A DNA stretch of 64,000 nucleotides from Stichopus chloronotus (taxonomy: Eukaryota; Echinodermata; Holothuroidea; Aspidochirotida; Stichopodidae): NCBI GenBank assembly GCA_021234535.1, contig CM037843.1, positions 2,498,820 through 2,562,819 of the forward strand, written 5' to 3'. Made by a program: the position numbers and the translations under genes. This document shows, one piece after another, positions 44,870-58,600 of this stretch (position 1 is the first letter of the stretch; every line of letters begins with the position of its first letter). Below the pieces are notes generated by a model. It worked only from the letters and a program-made list of their open reading frames with translations. It was not told the DNA's origin and ran no database searches.

Positions 44870-44968
44870 TGTAGTATATCTACATGGCACCTTCTGTTTT
44901 CAGAATAAATCAGCCGATCCAATATGGCAGCTTGCCTGCTTTCGTATTATTTCCCCAAATACACAACA
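44870..44968 (+). repeat. 3' LTR of the gypsy element
   Basis: 99 bp, TGTAGTATATCTACA...ACACAACA. It matches the 5' LTR apart from about six substitutions and a 5-bp indel near the middle, suggesting an old insertion. Confidence 0.88.
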
Positions 44969-46516
44969 CTAACATCCAAAGTCAGGAGTCTGATCTTCCA
45001 ATGTAACTCTGAGGAAATAGACTTTGTTTGCAATCCAAACATATTACATTAAAAGTGGTAGAACATTGTTATTAAAGACCAAATTGTATAGTACTACCAC
45101 TTTTCTCTAATACTTTTACAAATCTCATGTAAACCAAACATTTTCTGCGGTGATAAAAGGTCATGTAAGCTCTGTAGAGTTTGAAAACCTTGTAAATGTG
45201 GTATCTCAAGAAGGCTAACGTATTTTAACTTTTAAGTTGGCGTGTTGGTAGTCCATTGTGAGTACATTATACCTATTGTTTTTCATGGAAGTCAAAGGTC
45301 ATTTAAGGTTACCAGATGTTAAAGTATGAAACATTATTAAAGAATATATCATAACAACTGAATATTGCTGGAGCTTCAAACTGTAACATTGGTAGCACTT
45401 GGTGAGTAGATGATATAACTACAGGTCAGTAGGGTCATAGTTTGAAACCTTTGAGACACAGCATTGCAAGAAAGATAAGATGTTTGAACTTCAAAATTGG
45501 TAAGTATTGTCCTTTTTGCAAGGAATCACAAAGTCATTTTGACTTGCTGCTTTCATAATAGTGGAAAAAAATTAAAAAAACATTGACCCTAGTTTCTCCC
45601 CCCCCCCCTCTCCTAGGAATACATCACTTATAGTAGTGTGAATTGCCAATTTAAATTTATTGCCTTTTCAATGACTTGCAGCTTGTTTAGACAACATTTC
45701 ATCATTGCCTCCTCGGGATTACTTGCTGTCATGCCCTTCACTTCTGGAACTTATTGATAGCATTTGTGCTGTGTTCTTTTTTGGAACTTGTTTTGAGCCC
45801 TGACATAGTTTGACCTACTTTTATGCTCATGTCACAGCCACTGCACATGCTTCTAGTGGACTGTAATCATTGGTATTGACCAATTAAACAGATTATGGTT
45901 AAAGGAGTCTATCATAAAACAAAGAGAAGTACCTGTAATTTTCAGTTGGATTAAAGAGAGATTTAAGATGTAATGTTGAAAGACACTGTGGGTATTGCGA
46001 CAGCATTTTCTGTTTACCCTACTCCTGACAAACTGAAATGGAAACATGCATCCTGCTGCAAAGATTCTTCGTAGAATTTAATTTCACAGCTGAAAGTCTG
46101 GCTGACTGCACCGTAGATCTAGAGAAAGATAAGGATTATATCCCAATTCAAGCAAAAGCTGTAATTATTGAGTGCTTACTTTGCCCTACTCATTAAAGGG
46201 ATTTTATGTATTCACTATTTCACTGTCAAGTAAGGGTCCTCTCACAACATTTGGAGGAAACATGTATGCATACATGGCTCATTTGTAAGACAATTGTATG
46301 GATAATTTAAAGACTTTTTTCTTGACTAACTAGCCTACTTTGAGGTTAAGCTTTTATCAGTGGGTGTGTAAACAACCTTTGTTCTATAAGCAGGCTACTG
46401 TGTTGTTCCTTATTAATCTTTGCTCATAAACATTTGCATGCGGTAATCTCTTTCATAAGTGATGTGTATTTGGAATTAGTGAAAACCAATCACTTTACCT
46501 CCCCTATTCGTTGACG
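44969..46516. other. Region upstream of the scavenger receptor start
   Basis: Non-coding. Includes a decayed unit of the AGGTCA-rich family at 45170-45330 (annotated separately) and a C run at 45599-45609. The promoter and any 5' untranslated exon of the receptor gene should lie here or in an unseen intron, but no convincing TATA or initiator was identified. Confidence 0.4.
45170..45330 (+). repeat. AGGTCA-rich repeat, single decayed unit
   Basis: Contains GTTTGAAAACCTTGTAAATG, a TATCTCAAGAAGG word and AAGTCAAAGGTCATTTAAGGT, clearly the same unit as the arrays at 16570, 27750 and 61945. It lies 1.2 kb upstream of the scavenger receptor start. Confidence 0.7.
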
Positions 46517-46663
46517 ATGGCTAACAAAAAACAGGATGAAGAGAAGAAAGGAACATGGATCCTCTTTTTGGTTCTTATCATTTGTGGATTGGTGGTTGCA
46601 GTTTGCTCTCCTGTGCTGATGCCCATCCTGACAGACTGTATTCTCGAAACTGTTGTGACAAAG
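46517..46663 (+). CDS. Scavenger receptor exon 1: cytoplasmic tail and first membrane helix
   Basis: Residues 1-49, donor GTGAGT at 46664, phase 0. A short Lys-rich N-terminus (MANKKQDEEKKG) leads into a hydrophobic helix (ILFLVLIICGLVVAVC). It acts as an uncleaved signal anchor as in CD36. The ATG at 46517 is preferred since the upstream codons lack another ATG and the family's N-terminus is this short. Confidence 0.85.
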
Positions 46664-49600
46664 GTGAGTTTTAGAAACAGACTTAATATTCACCAGTGAT
46701 TGCACACAGGAACTTTATTCTGCATTGTTTTCAAAATTTTATAAACATGAGGTGTCTTGACATTTCAAAAGTAAAATACTACTGTACCAACAAAACTGTG
46801 TTCTCATAGTATGTTATTTCTTTTTTTTTGCTTAACTTGTTTGTGTTGAAAAGGATTGGGCTTTTTTCTTGGATTGGGGTTTTTTTTTGGAAGAGGGGAT
46901 GGCGGGGAGTGGTACGTGGAAAGGGGTCACTGGAACAGTGAGATTTGAGTTAAAGGGAAATAGGGTGTTTGTTTTACAAATAACATCATATTCTTAAGCC
47001 AATGTTTGTGGACATAGAATGATAGATTTTTCAAAATAAGTAAGGACAGTAGCAGCCTCCTTTTCAAGAAGTAAGTTTCTCACAGAGGAGAAATTCAGTT
47101 TTTTTTTTCGCTCAACAATAATTTGTTCACCCAAACTTTTCAAAATTCAGATGATGCATCTTCCATTAATCATCACATGCATTATGTTTTAGGAGATGAA
47201 GCTTTTTGCAGATGTTCAGCAATGAGACTGCATAGTTCAACAATGATCAAAGCTATTTTCTTTGTATGTGATGTTGGTATATTCTAAATGCCCTATTTTC
47301 CTTTAAAAGGGGGTATTGATCACCAGATGCTATGTAAATGAAAAAAAAAAAACCCACAGTGTTGTTCAAACCCTAAGAGCCTGTGACATCACTGAGGAAC
47401 AAAAGCATAGAACAAAGTGTGGTGAGGAACAGAAGCATCGAGACATTTTGGCTTAAAAATTAAAGTCCTTATTCGTTGAAAACCATAAACATAGATAAAT
47501 TTCATGGCTATGGAGAGATTAAAACACTTTCAAATAGAAAATGTCCCTTCCCGTGACACTAGTTGATTTGAGAAAGGAGAATACATTTGTTATCCACCTG
47601 TGGAAATACTCCAGTGAACAGAAAATACTGGGAATTTGCCAGCCCGATTTTATGACGTCATAGAATGGAGAGCAGTTACCCGAAAGCTATGGAACTATGT
47701 TGAGTGCAATATGCCCAGGAGATTCCACATGACTTTGCCATTGAAAATTCAGTAATACTGCTGAAGTCGTGTGAATACAAGTTATGATTTTGCAACGTTC
47801 CAAGTCTGTGAGTCTTGTCTACTTAAAATGGTGCACCGTCCCATGACATCGCATTTCAACCTTTCCTGCCATCTTGTTTCATCCCAGAGGCTCTTAAATC
47901 ACCTCTATTGTACCACAGTCCATAACTGATTCTTCACCATCGGCCACCGCTGACCTGCAAAACCTTCTTTCAATTTTCTGTCTTTCTGGCACTTGGAGAT
48001 TGGTTTTATGCTGGATGCCTCCAGGCAGAGACATTTCCATGAAATAGCAACACGTAGCATTGACACATATGCCTTCTAACGGTGCAAAAGTACTTCATGA
48101 AGAAGTTGCGTAAATGCTAGGTCAAAGAGCATTCCTTTTTATAACTAGACGATTGAGTATAGACTATTTCAATTTAGAAAATATTCGCTAACAGTGACTA
48201 TTGTTGTGAAACACTAGACAAACCCATTAGAACTTTCATAGAAAAGACATTTGCTATCACTAGCAGCGTAGCAGCTGCTAAATGCACACTGATTGTTTCA
48301 ACAGCACATCAACTTGCAACATTATAGGAGGCAGATCGGCCCATGAGGTTGACTTTTCCATTCCATGACGAAACTTAAATATCTACTCAATCTTTTTTAG
48401 AGTGTTTAGAATCAATGAGTGGGGGGCCTTTAGTTTCTTACATTATGGATCATTTCTATAATATTTTGAGAAGTGTATTGTCAACTCTGAGGTTGTTGAA
48501 CCATCTAGTCTAAGCCTCTTGTGCTTAGACCTTTTTTTTCATCTATGAGTTCTAGCTGTGCAATTGCTTGACTTGTTTTAGCTACAAATGAATTTGTTGA
48601 AGCAAAAGACACAATGATGTAAATTATACATTCAGTCACTACTTATAAAGTGAAGAGATAATCTAGAATGCTGTATGTTTGTGTTTGCCACTTAACAGTC
48701 TCAAAATATGAAGAAAAACCTTTTTGACAGGGTCCATGAAGGAAGAAAAATGGAGGATAGCTTTGGAAAAGCAGACTGCTGTTCTTCCTGTTCATAAATT
48801 TTAGCAATGTTGAAAAACTTACCAACATACTCAGAAAGGAACTTGGGAAGTGAGGTCAAATGCTTGGCTTGCCCACACATACATGGAAAAAACACTTTGT
48901 ATTTAAAATGACCACAACATATACCTACCAAAGTTAGTTATTCGTCATATGCCATTTCCTCGTACCCATAGAGGTGATTTTGACTGCTTCTGACTGCATG
49001 AGGTTGTTGAATGATGTCTTTTACTGTAACTGGAATAATTTTTTGTTTTTAATAAGGGTAGGAAGCAAGAGCTACAAGATTTACATTAACATTATTGTTT
49101 GTACATTTTCTTCACCATCCTCTTTCCAGACCTCCCCTTCTGCTTGGAATGTCAAGCCTTGTCATCGTTAGGTGTAGTTGTGCTCAAAATGACTACATGT
49201 CCATTTAATTGTGAACTACATCATCAAGGTGTCAATAATACTGTAGTAGCTTTTATTTACTGTAGAACTTCTGTTTCGTCACTTACCTAAGAGTCTCTGA
49301 GGCATAGATGTAAACTATTTTTCATTTGTGGCTTATTTCAAGGGATCAATTTTTCAAGGGATCAATTGAAACAAGAATTTACTTAATTATTGAGAAAACA
49401 AAGCGTGACAATTGCAACCAGCTCAATGGTCACTACTTTTGTGTAATCATAGCAGAACCAGCTCAATGGTCACTTCTTTTGTGTGATCACTGCTTAATTG
49501 AAGTTCTATCATCCTGCATATTGCTGAAGATGGAGGGGTTCTGATGATTTTGTTTCATCACTCTTTTGGTAGAAGAGATGGTTTTTTTTTTCTTCCTTTT

Positions 49601-52600
49601 CTCTTTAGGTGGTAGCTTGTTACAAATTTCCGATGATTAATGAAATCCTTTTTGCAAAGTGTCTTTTGTCGCAGTTCTGTATTCACACACAAGTGAAAGC
49701 TTTACTTTCCAAGTTAAAATTTGCCCATTAGAATAAAATAAACAGTGCAAGACGTTCACGTTGTAAAGAATTCACTGGAATAAGCCTCGCAGCCTTTCTT
49801 TGCACTTGTTCAATGAGAAACTTACCCTTTTCATTAAAAGGACTCTAGGCCTGAACAGCATAATCAAGATGTGGTCTAACCAATTGTTTATACAAATTCT
49901 ACACAATATCTTTACTAAATCTACTCTTAATTAACACAAGAACGCTATTTGCTTGTGCACTAGCTGCTGCACATTGCTTAGAATTCTTCAAATCACCAGA
50001 AATCACTACACCAGGATCCTTCTTCATGGAGACATCGTCCAAATTGCAACCAGTAATGAAGTAATCGTGGGCTATATTTTTTGAACAAAAGTGAACTACG
50101 TTGCATTTACTGACATTGAAGGACGTTTGCCAAGTCTCTGACCAAGAAGTTAATTTATCCAAATCATTTTGCAGAAGAGAAAAAATCATTCAAGTCATCT
50201 ACTACTCTATAAAGCTTAGTATTGTCAGCAAACTTATTTATACTAGAAGAGATTGAGCTATCAGTGTCATTAATGAAAATCAAGAATAGAACTAGACCAA
50301 GAACAGAACCCTGAGGAACTTCACTCAGAACTTTTCCCCAAGAAAAAGTGCCCAGGAACTCTCTGATACCTTCTATAAAGCCAGGAACAAATCCAATCAG
50401 CACACCTGCACCTTTAATGCCTAACCAATGAAGCTTTGTCATGAATCTAGACAAAGGAACTTTATCCAAAGCCTTTTGAAAATCAAGATAAATCACATCA
50501 GCACATTGAACTGAATCAAGAGTCAAAGTCACATCCTCGAGAAAGTTCAGTAAATTAGTGACACAGGACCTGCCTAGAAGAAAAACATGTTGAGAAAGTT
50601 TCAATTCATTATATAATAAGTACTTGAGCAAACAATCGTTAATTAGAGACTCCATTACCTTACACACAACGCTTGATAGGCCTGCAATTACAAGGCAAAC
50701 TGTGGTCCCCTTTCTTGAAAATTGGAGTGGCATTAACTAGTTAAATCTCACAGAACAAAGCCAACATCCAGACATTCACAAAAGACAATATGAAGAGGAA
50801 AAGACAAAATAGACTTCTGGTTACATAAATTAAAATGAGGTTTATTTGGTTTTATTTATGTGCAGATGATGGTATTGAGTTCTACTTCAAAAGTATTTCC
50901 AGATTGGAGCGAGCCACCTGTCCCGCTGTATTCCAGTTATTTCATCTTCAGTGTGGAGAATCCTGATGAAATATTGATGGGGGGCAAGCCAGTGGTGACA
51001 GAGAAAGGACCATACGTCTACAGGTACTACAGTGAAATATATTCAGAGATCTTATGATAAACAAGTTGATTAGAGTTGGTTGCCATAGCATCAGGGATGG
51101 ACAGACTTTTTGCTGCAAAGTAAGCAAAGCTGTTAATGTCTTGTTAAGGCATGTACAGTAGAATGAATTAAAGCTAGTATTGTGGTTCTTACTCTGCAAC
51201 TCATTCTAGAAATCTTTGGGATCTTTAGCAAAAGGATAGGCGTTGATGGTGTAGAGGATGAGGGTAGGGTGAGTAGCATCAAAGTATCCTCCATCTCACC
51301 TTATTATAGGTTTATTATTTGGGCCCTTAAACTGTTTGGACCATGCCAAAGTGCATGGTTATTGCTGCTTGCTTTGGCAAGTAGAATGAGGGAGAAAAAA
51401 AATCTGGACCATCTGAAACAAAATAGGAACATTTTGTGAAGTTAAGTGATTAAATAAAATCCTGAATGAGAGATGACAAGCCGAATACTCCAAAGAACTG
51501 GTTTAAACAGAAGATGAGATTTTAGGCTCTATTTTCTCCAACCAACGTTGCAAATAGCGTGGCCCAAAAAACTCAGTTTTTCCATCCTCTCATACCCAGG
51601 GTTGATGTTCCCAGAGAAAATATAACATTTCATGAAAATGGCACGGTGTCAAGCGTGCAGATGTACAAGTACGTCTACGAGAGGTCTTTGTCCGTCGGAC
51701 CAGAGAGTGATACCTTTACAATGATCAACCCTGTTGCCGTGGTGAGTAAATCAAAATTAGAACAAAATAGACGTGGAAGCAGTCAAATAGAAGTAAGAAT
51801 GAGAAGGGCATCTCAAGACATTTTTAAGACCGATATCGGTGACTGGTAGAATGGTCGTGTTTGCAGTGAACGTTAACCCTTCCAAGTTCAGAAAGTTCCC
51901 ACTTTCCCTGTACCAGTCCTCCTGGTGCAGCCAGTCTCTTTGACATGTAACTCAAAACAATATCACAAGCCTTCACAGATTTGCTAGGCCACAAAACTAA
52001 AAAAGATATCGCCAGAAAGGCAATGTTTCTAACAATATTTTGTTTTTTCAACTAAATGGATATATTCATTACTGCTATTAACGTGCAAGGCTGAAAATCA
52101 ATCAAATATCACTGTTAATTGACCTAAAGCACTTTTGCAAATCTCCCTCAAAAACTGGCATTTCCCGTGTAATTTAACTCCTGCTGTTTAAACTATATTT
52201 AAGTGCTTCCATTTCTAATGTCTTAGTAAGTATCTAGGTGGAGATGAAAGAAGAGACCCTCCAAAACTTTCCAAAGTGATATAAAGTTGATATCTTTCTC
52301 TCTCGAGGTGAACAATGAATAACTCAAACCATCATGATGGGTGCATGTTACTATTGAAACCACTTGAAAAAGTACACGTATGTAAAATGTGAACTTAAAG
52401 CTATTACAGGAACATTGAAATTGAGTTTTGTCATTGTGTATTATTCCTAGTGGCATAGAACTTATGGATTAAAGGTGTAGGTCAGACAGAACTGCTCCAT
52501 AGGAACTGTGGTGTAGTGGGGGGTCATACTGGTTTTCTGCTTTTGTTTCTAAGGTAAGTGCAGTACACAGTTGTTATGTGGAATGCTCAGCTGTTTTGTT

Positions 52601-55600
52601 GATACATGGTTTACATACATGGTTTGTAGGTGCCAGAAAACTTAACTATCTAGATTATGTTGCAGAAGTTTCGCTCTTGATTTTCTGAGTGACCCATTAA
52701 TTTGATGCCGAACGAGAAACGTTGTGAAAGTTTTCTTGGACATATGTCAAGAATCTTTACCATCTTTTCACTGTGTGCTGTTATATGCAACAATACATAA
52801 CTGTCCTGCATAACTTTGCCCGAAGTACTATTTTGCCCAGAAGTGACCAGTCACAAATCTGGGCACTCCACGGAATGGCCTAGTTTGTTACCTGACCCGA
52901 AATCCTTACCTGGTACAAACTGTCATAAAATCGACAAAAAAAATTGATAGTAGTAGTGGAATGCTGATGAACGTCTAGCATATTGTGACCGGAATCCATA
53001 AGTCAGTGATTTATGAATTATTTTCCTTCTCTCCTCCTTTAGTCAGTGACAGTCCTCGCCAAGGACCTTTCGAAGCTCTTAAAAAAACAGTTGTCTAAAC
53101 AGATGGACCACCTCAATGAGACGATATTCATGAACCGCTCTGTGGCTGACATCCTCTGGGGTTACGAGGATGGCTTCCTCGGCCTAGTGGACAAGTACTT
53201 CCACATTCCTGTCTGGGATACAGACCAGTTTGGCATTTTGTGGGGTGTATGTTTACACGTTTTATTTTCTCATATATAAACCATAAATAAGATTGTAATT
53301 GAGAAGATACACTGACAGCTAAAGGGATAGGCAAAGCATCTGAAGATCATTAGATTCTTATATGTCCGTAATGCCTTGTTTACAATACTCCTTATTGCAT
53401 GAAAGCATGTGTAGATGTGTGATTTACTTGTAGGATGTAGGTAACTATGGAACGCCAAAAGGGCAATGAATTTTGTTGTCTCATCGTAGTTTGTCTCAAC
53501 TTATTTTGTTGTCTCATTTGATTTTGTCTCCGTTTTGGTTTGTCTCATTCAATTGTGTCGTCTCATTTAACTTTGTCTCCTTGTAGATTGTCTGATGTAC
53601 GTTTGCTTCATTTAAGGTTGTCTCATTAAAGTTTGCCTCATACTAGGTCGTCTCGTTTTAGTTTGCTTCATTAAAGTTCGTCTCCCAACAGTTCGTCTCA
53701 CAGCAGTTTGCCTCACTGCAGTCCGTTTCACTGCTGTCCGTCTCACTGCAGTTCGTCTCACTGCAGTTCGTCTTTGCCCTTTTGGCGTTCCATAGGTAAC
53801 ATGTTCAGTACATAATGTCCTCAGTTTTTGCAAAGGTGTACATACATGTTAAACACACAGTAATGACTTAAAGTGTTTGGCACTACTTTTCGACAGTAGC
53901 ATGTGCGACGAAGGACCTGCATATACTTACCCATTTCCACAAATATGGAGTGACCAATTATGTTGCTGCTATTCTTTGTTGCTGCTATTCTTTTACCACT
54001 TATAGAACACTTATTTTCTTCCTATTTTTACCCCTCTCTGTTTCACCCTTTCCTGTCTGTCTTTTACAAAAACTGAAGAGACTGAAGTCCTTACTATGTT
54101 GAAAGGCACATTGTATGCAGGGAAATAACAACAGCAGACATGACTTTCTGAAAAATTGTACGTAACAAATAAGGCATTGTTTACATAGATTGTTTACAAG
54201 ATAAATATACAACAGTTAGGAGGGTAGGACAATTGTTCTGACACCTCTGTTATTTCTATGTCAAATTAATAGGCATCTTGTTGCGATTTTTCAATGTTGT
54301 CCCATTAGAATATTGTCTGATTAGATTGTTCGCAAACTACCCGTTAATATTAAACTGAAGTCTGTGGCTAAACATGATGGCCTTTGACCAGACATTATTC
54401 CATGTTCAACCTATTGTCATGAAACACATACTCGTGAAGACTATCAGTGGGACATTATAAGAAAAGGGGGAAAAAAAAATTATCTGTTTTTTATGTCTGC
54501 TTAGGGCACTTTCTGACTGAATTTGCCATTTGTAGATGAGTTTTTACCACAAATTTGTTGAAGAGATTTGCTTGTGCAAGATTTAGAGGAAAAAAGTGCA
54601 AAAGGTTGTATGTCACAAGTAACTTCCTTTAAGTGAAAAACAAAGGAAGTCAGTTTTGTCTCACCATAGCTGACTGGGAACTTAGCAATGATTCTTAGAG
54701 AAATGTGCCACTAGTGAGTACTGCTTCCATCAAGTTGAAGCAATGTGTAATGTCCCATGTAGTTGTCCTGTAATCTATTCTCTTGTTTTTGACAATATGA
54801 ATTGTACATTACTCATATGACACATTGTTTAATAGAAGAATTTGTAATGTGATTTTTTCTTGACAGAGGAACAATTCAGACCTTGGAGTCTACACCGTCT
54901 ACGATGGCACCGAAGACCAAAGCATGCTTAATATGATTGAAAGATTCAAGGGAAGTTCAGAATTGGACTGGTGGTATAGTCCACAGGCTAACATGTTAAA
55001 TGGAACAGGTGCGACTTATGTTGTAAAGGTCCCTGCATTCATATGTTTTCATTTTTTTTTGTCTTTTTTTAACCTTTGCACTTGTTTTTACTCCTTTTCT
55101 GAAATTTTGAAAAGTAGCCTGTTTTGAACAAATAACAAATTATTTCCAATTCCAGGAGTCATGGATCATAAGCAACTTTTCCACTGCACTTTGTTTAGCA
55201 CAGAGGTTGTACATGTGACATATTTTATGTAGCATGTGATCGAATTGTGCCGGATGGCAAAAAGTTCGCGTACACATGGACGGAATGTAGCGGTGAACTT
55301 GCTCAAGCATTTGTTGTGGAATTGGCAAATATTAGATAGATGGATGAATGGATGGATGGACGGACGGACGGACGGACAGATAGACAGATAAGAGAAATCC
55401 AATAAAAGTTTAACCTTTGGAGAGAAAAGCAGCAACAGCATATACTTACATATGCATACCTTTCCCCTATCCAATAGTTTGCAGAAATGCACATATGAGG
55501 ACATCATTGTATGATTTTTGTGTACCAAGCAACAACTCCTATATTGTTTGGATATTAATTGTATTTTATTTCTCTTACTCATGGGAAATATCGTTATTGT

Positions 55601-58600
55601 TTGAAATGTTACCATTGCTGTGGTGTTAATTGTATTCTATTATCTTTCTTGTGGAAAATAATTCCAAAATGAGTACTTCGTTTAAGAGGTGCAATTTTAA
55701 AATTGTTTGCCAGTACCAAAAGTTCAAAGTAGATGTGCAACTGTTTTTTTTTTTTAAGTCATGTGGTCATGCTCACTGAATATGAAAGCACAAGATATTG
55801 ATACTATTGAGGTAACATCAGGAGTTATCTTTCCTCATTCAGTTCCCTCTATCTTGATCAGTATTTTAAACTGAATATAAACCCCTTTTTGTATCCTTGA
55901 TAAGTTTCTTGGGTGTGGAAACTTCATTATATTTGTTCAACTTCTGTTTTCCTCCGTGAATGAATTTTGTTTTTCTTATATGCTTTGGCTTATTTTCCAT
56001 TCCCAGATGGATCCATGTATCATCCCTATGTTAACCGAAAAGAAAAGTTGGAACTCTTCCATCCAGACATTTGCCGGTAAGTGCAGACAGACCAAGTCCT
56101 GTGATATGGGGGGTCAGCACTCAAATCCTTTGTAATGTCAAGGGCACCCCCAGCATTTTCTGAGGGGATATGCAGCTTTGAGAGAAGGCATAGAATATGT
56201 GATAATACTACTTTGAATGATTGGTGATTTTCATCCAGTGTACCTGTCTGATCTTTTCAATCTCTTTATCAAAGATTTTCAATGGCTTGTATAACAAAAC
56301 TTCATGTCTTTAACCTAGACATCTTGTGACATGGTTTAATTATCATTCCTTACATTGAAGGAGTTGCTTGTTGTCTAAGTTCAAGATCCAATGGTCGCAC
56401 TGAACGACAACTCAGGAAAATGTAGGTAATGTAATGTTATATGTCTGTTATGCATCAGTGGTGTTTATGATGTCATTGAAACCAATACCAAGTAGAAGCT
56501 GTGAGTAGCTTCAGTATTGCGACTATGCAGGTCAAGAGTACTTGACTTTAGACATATCTGAGTCCCCCAAGCCTGCAGAATCTTGTTTTACATATTGTTG
56601 TATAGAGATATCATTCTACGCCATTTCACTCAAAAGGGTCATACAAAGTTCAGTCTTCCGGTGTTTACTAGAGTTTATTAACCTTTTCTTTATTCCCCTC
56701 AGTCAGATTAGACAAGGCAATACATTAAAAAGAGAAAACTTAGACCCTTTTCGTAGAAAGATTTCGTAATACTTCAGTCACCGGGTTGCTATGCCCATTT
56801 CGTACCGTTGCTAACGTCAAGGTGATTGGATTACGTAACCTTTGCAACGCACATGGCGGATCGTCCTTGGAGCTCACCAAGAAAGAGTAACAATTCAACA
56901 TTTTAAATCATTTGAATCTCACAATTTACTGCAAATTGTCTCTTAAAACTCACTCAGAACATTGGGAACACATGATCCAAGAGTATGGCCCAATATAATC
57001 GTTCCAAGTTAGATAAATCACACAAATATTTGATCCAAATGAAGGTTGCACATCTCAACACACTCTCGAAAATTTTCCTTCTTGATCGTCGAAGAAAATG
57101 TCAAAAATATCCGCAATGGAAATCTCGAACGTTATCATACTTCACATTCACAAAGGTAATGGAGTTTTCCACATGAAAATGACAAAAATGATAACAGAGG
57201 TGCCGTGATGTACTTCCGTGACAAGCTTTAAAATCTTTTTCTGGTTGCTAGGCCTACACTGTTTCTTTTCTACTCCATATACGTACTGTATACGTACTAC
57301 TGATACCTATGCCCACACGCAAGACATACGCTACCCGCAATGCAATACTGTAAACTAGTTTGGACTTGTTCAGATTTCGACATCATGTGACGTCATTACA
57401 TGTTATTATCATATGACGAAACGAATTGGCGTGGTTTGTATAGAGCAACCAACTGCGAAGGCAAGTGAAAGTGATGGGAGTTGTTTAGTATGTAAATATC
57501 ACTAAAATGTCTTTCGAACAAGGGGAGATTATAACCGTATATGGAAACAAATTTCATGATTGACATGGAGTAGCTTTGGAGATTGACGGTGATGTGGTTC
57601 CCAGACATGTTTTACTGAAGGTTGTTTGCTGGCATGGTCCAAAGCTAAAATCATCGATATCTCTGCCGGATGATCGTGTATGGATGCAAAATTTGGAAGG
57701 GCAGTTGGGGAGTGTACAGAGTATGTGCTGTGAAAATATTAGCATGATCGAATGCACAGGGGCGAAGATATCATCGTTTGAAAATTCGATCGCGCAATTG
57801 TGTAAGCTGGGCAACCATAGCATTTTCAAGGTCACTTTTCAAATAGAACTGTGTGAAGCGTCGTAGTTAATTGCATAGCAACCAGGTGACTGACATAGCT
57901 GATTGGTAGATCACGGGTAGCGACCATTTGCTTATGATGTCATAGGCAATCATTGGCTCTATGATTGGTCAACATTGTCACATAAACCTCGTGACCATCT
58001 ACCCCAGGAACCCACGAGCTTAAGCAACAGACACAGGCCCCAGACTCGCATATTTCTCGTCGAAGGGACAACATCGTTCTCCCTGTTCATTATGTAGGCC
58101 TGTGTCACCGTTTATACCCTCCGTTCTTCATTTTTCTTGTCAACGTCATGTAACTGGATTCAATCATCATCATCAACTAATTCTTGTTAATTTTTGTGTG
58201 CCAGTCGAATCAACAAACAAATGGAACTCTGATCGTAAAAGTCAACATCGTTCTCTCTGAGTTTTCTGTTATCTCTATTTTAACTTGAACTTCTGTGTCG
58301 TCAACAACGAGTGACACATCCGTCGCTGGGGCAGTCATATCAAGACTGAAAAAAAACCCCATTGACACGACAATATATGGTACGTGATGCTTACATGATG
58401 CATTCCTAACATCAGGCTTTTTTTTTCAAAACTACCTTTCTATTGAAATTTTTTGTCTGTAGGTGACCGAAGTCAAGAGTGTGTAAAATTAGTATGTGCA
58501 CAGTGGTACAATTAATCATGTCCATCTTGTTCTTTCCCCTAATTGTGCAGATCCATTCCTTATCATTTTGAAGAGGACATTGATCTCAAGGGAGTCCCAC

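Larger units (their letters stand above)
41255..44968 (+). mobile_element. Degenerate Ty3/gypsy LTR retrotransposon with very short LTRs
   Basis: 3.7 kb element on + strand. LTRs of 94 and 99 bp bracket gag, a protease remnant, reverse transcriptase, RNase H and a partial integrase. Likely target duplication CTAAA (41250-41254) and CTAAC (44969-44973), four of five bases shared. Order gag-RT-RNase H-IN and the zinc knuckles place it in Ty3/gypsy. It is dead: nearly all of protease is missing, reverse transcriptase has an in-frame TAA at 42808, there are frameshifts at about 43324-43480 and 43734, and the N-terminal half of integrase is deleted. No env-like frame was seen. It is about 1.5 kb upstream of the scavenger receptor start. 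Confidence 0.9.
56774..57893. mobile_element. 1.1-kb segment with 21-bp inverted ends (possible DNA transposon)
   Basis: TCAGTCACCGGGTTGCTATG at 56774-56793 and the reverse complement of TCAGTCACCTGGTTGCTATG at 57874-57893 match at 19 of 20 bases (20 of 21 with the next base). The interval contains the interrupted open frame at 57507-57866 and is richer in CpG than the surrounding intron. No target-site duplication was recognised, so a mobile origin is only one explanation; a captured or nested locus with symmetric control elements is another. Confidence 0.55.

Noticed and set aside
53612..53833. Minus-strand frame of repeated RTAVRRTAVR units
   Set aside because: Translation of the 17-bp minisatellite within the inverted-repeat element; no sign of a gene.
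55166..55615. 149-codon minus-strand frame with PSIHPFIHLS
   Set aside because: Created by the GGAT/GGAC microsatellite and flanking AT-rich intron.
57561..57563. TGA as a selenocysteine codon
   Set aside because: No SECIS element was identified and the context does not match a known selenoprotein; a nonsense mutation is simpler.
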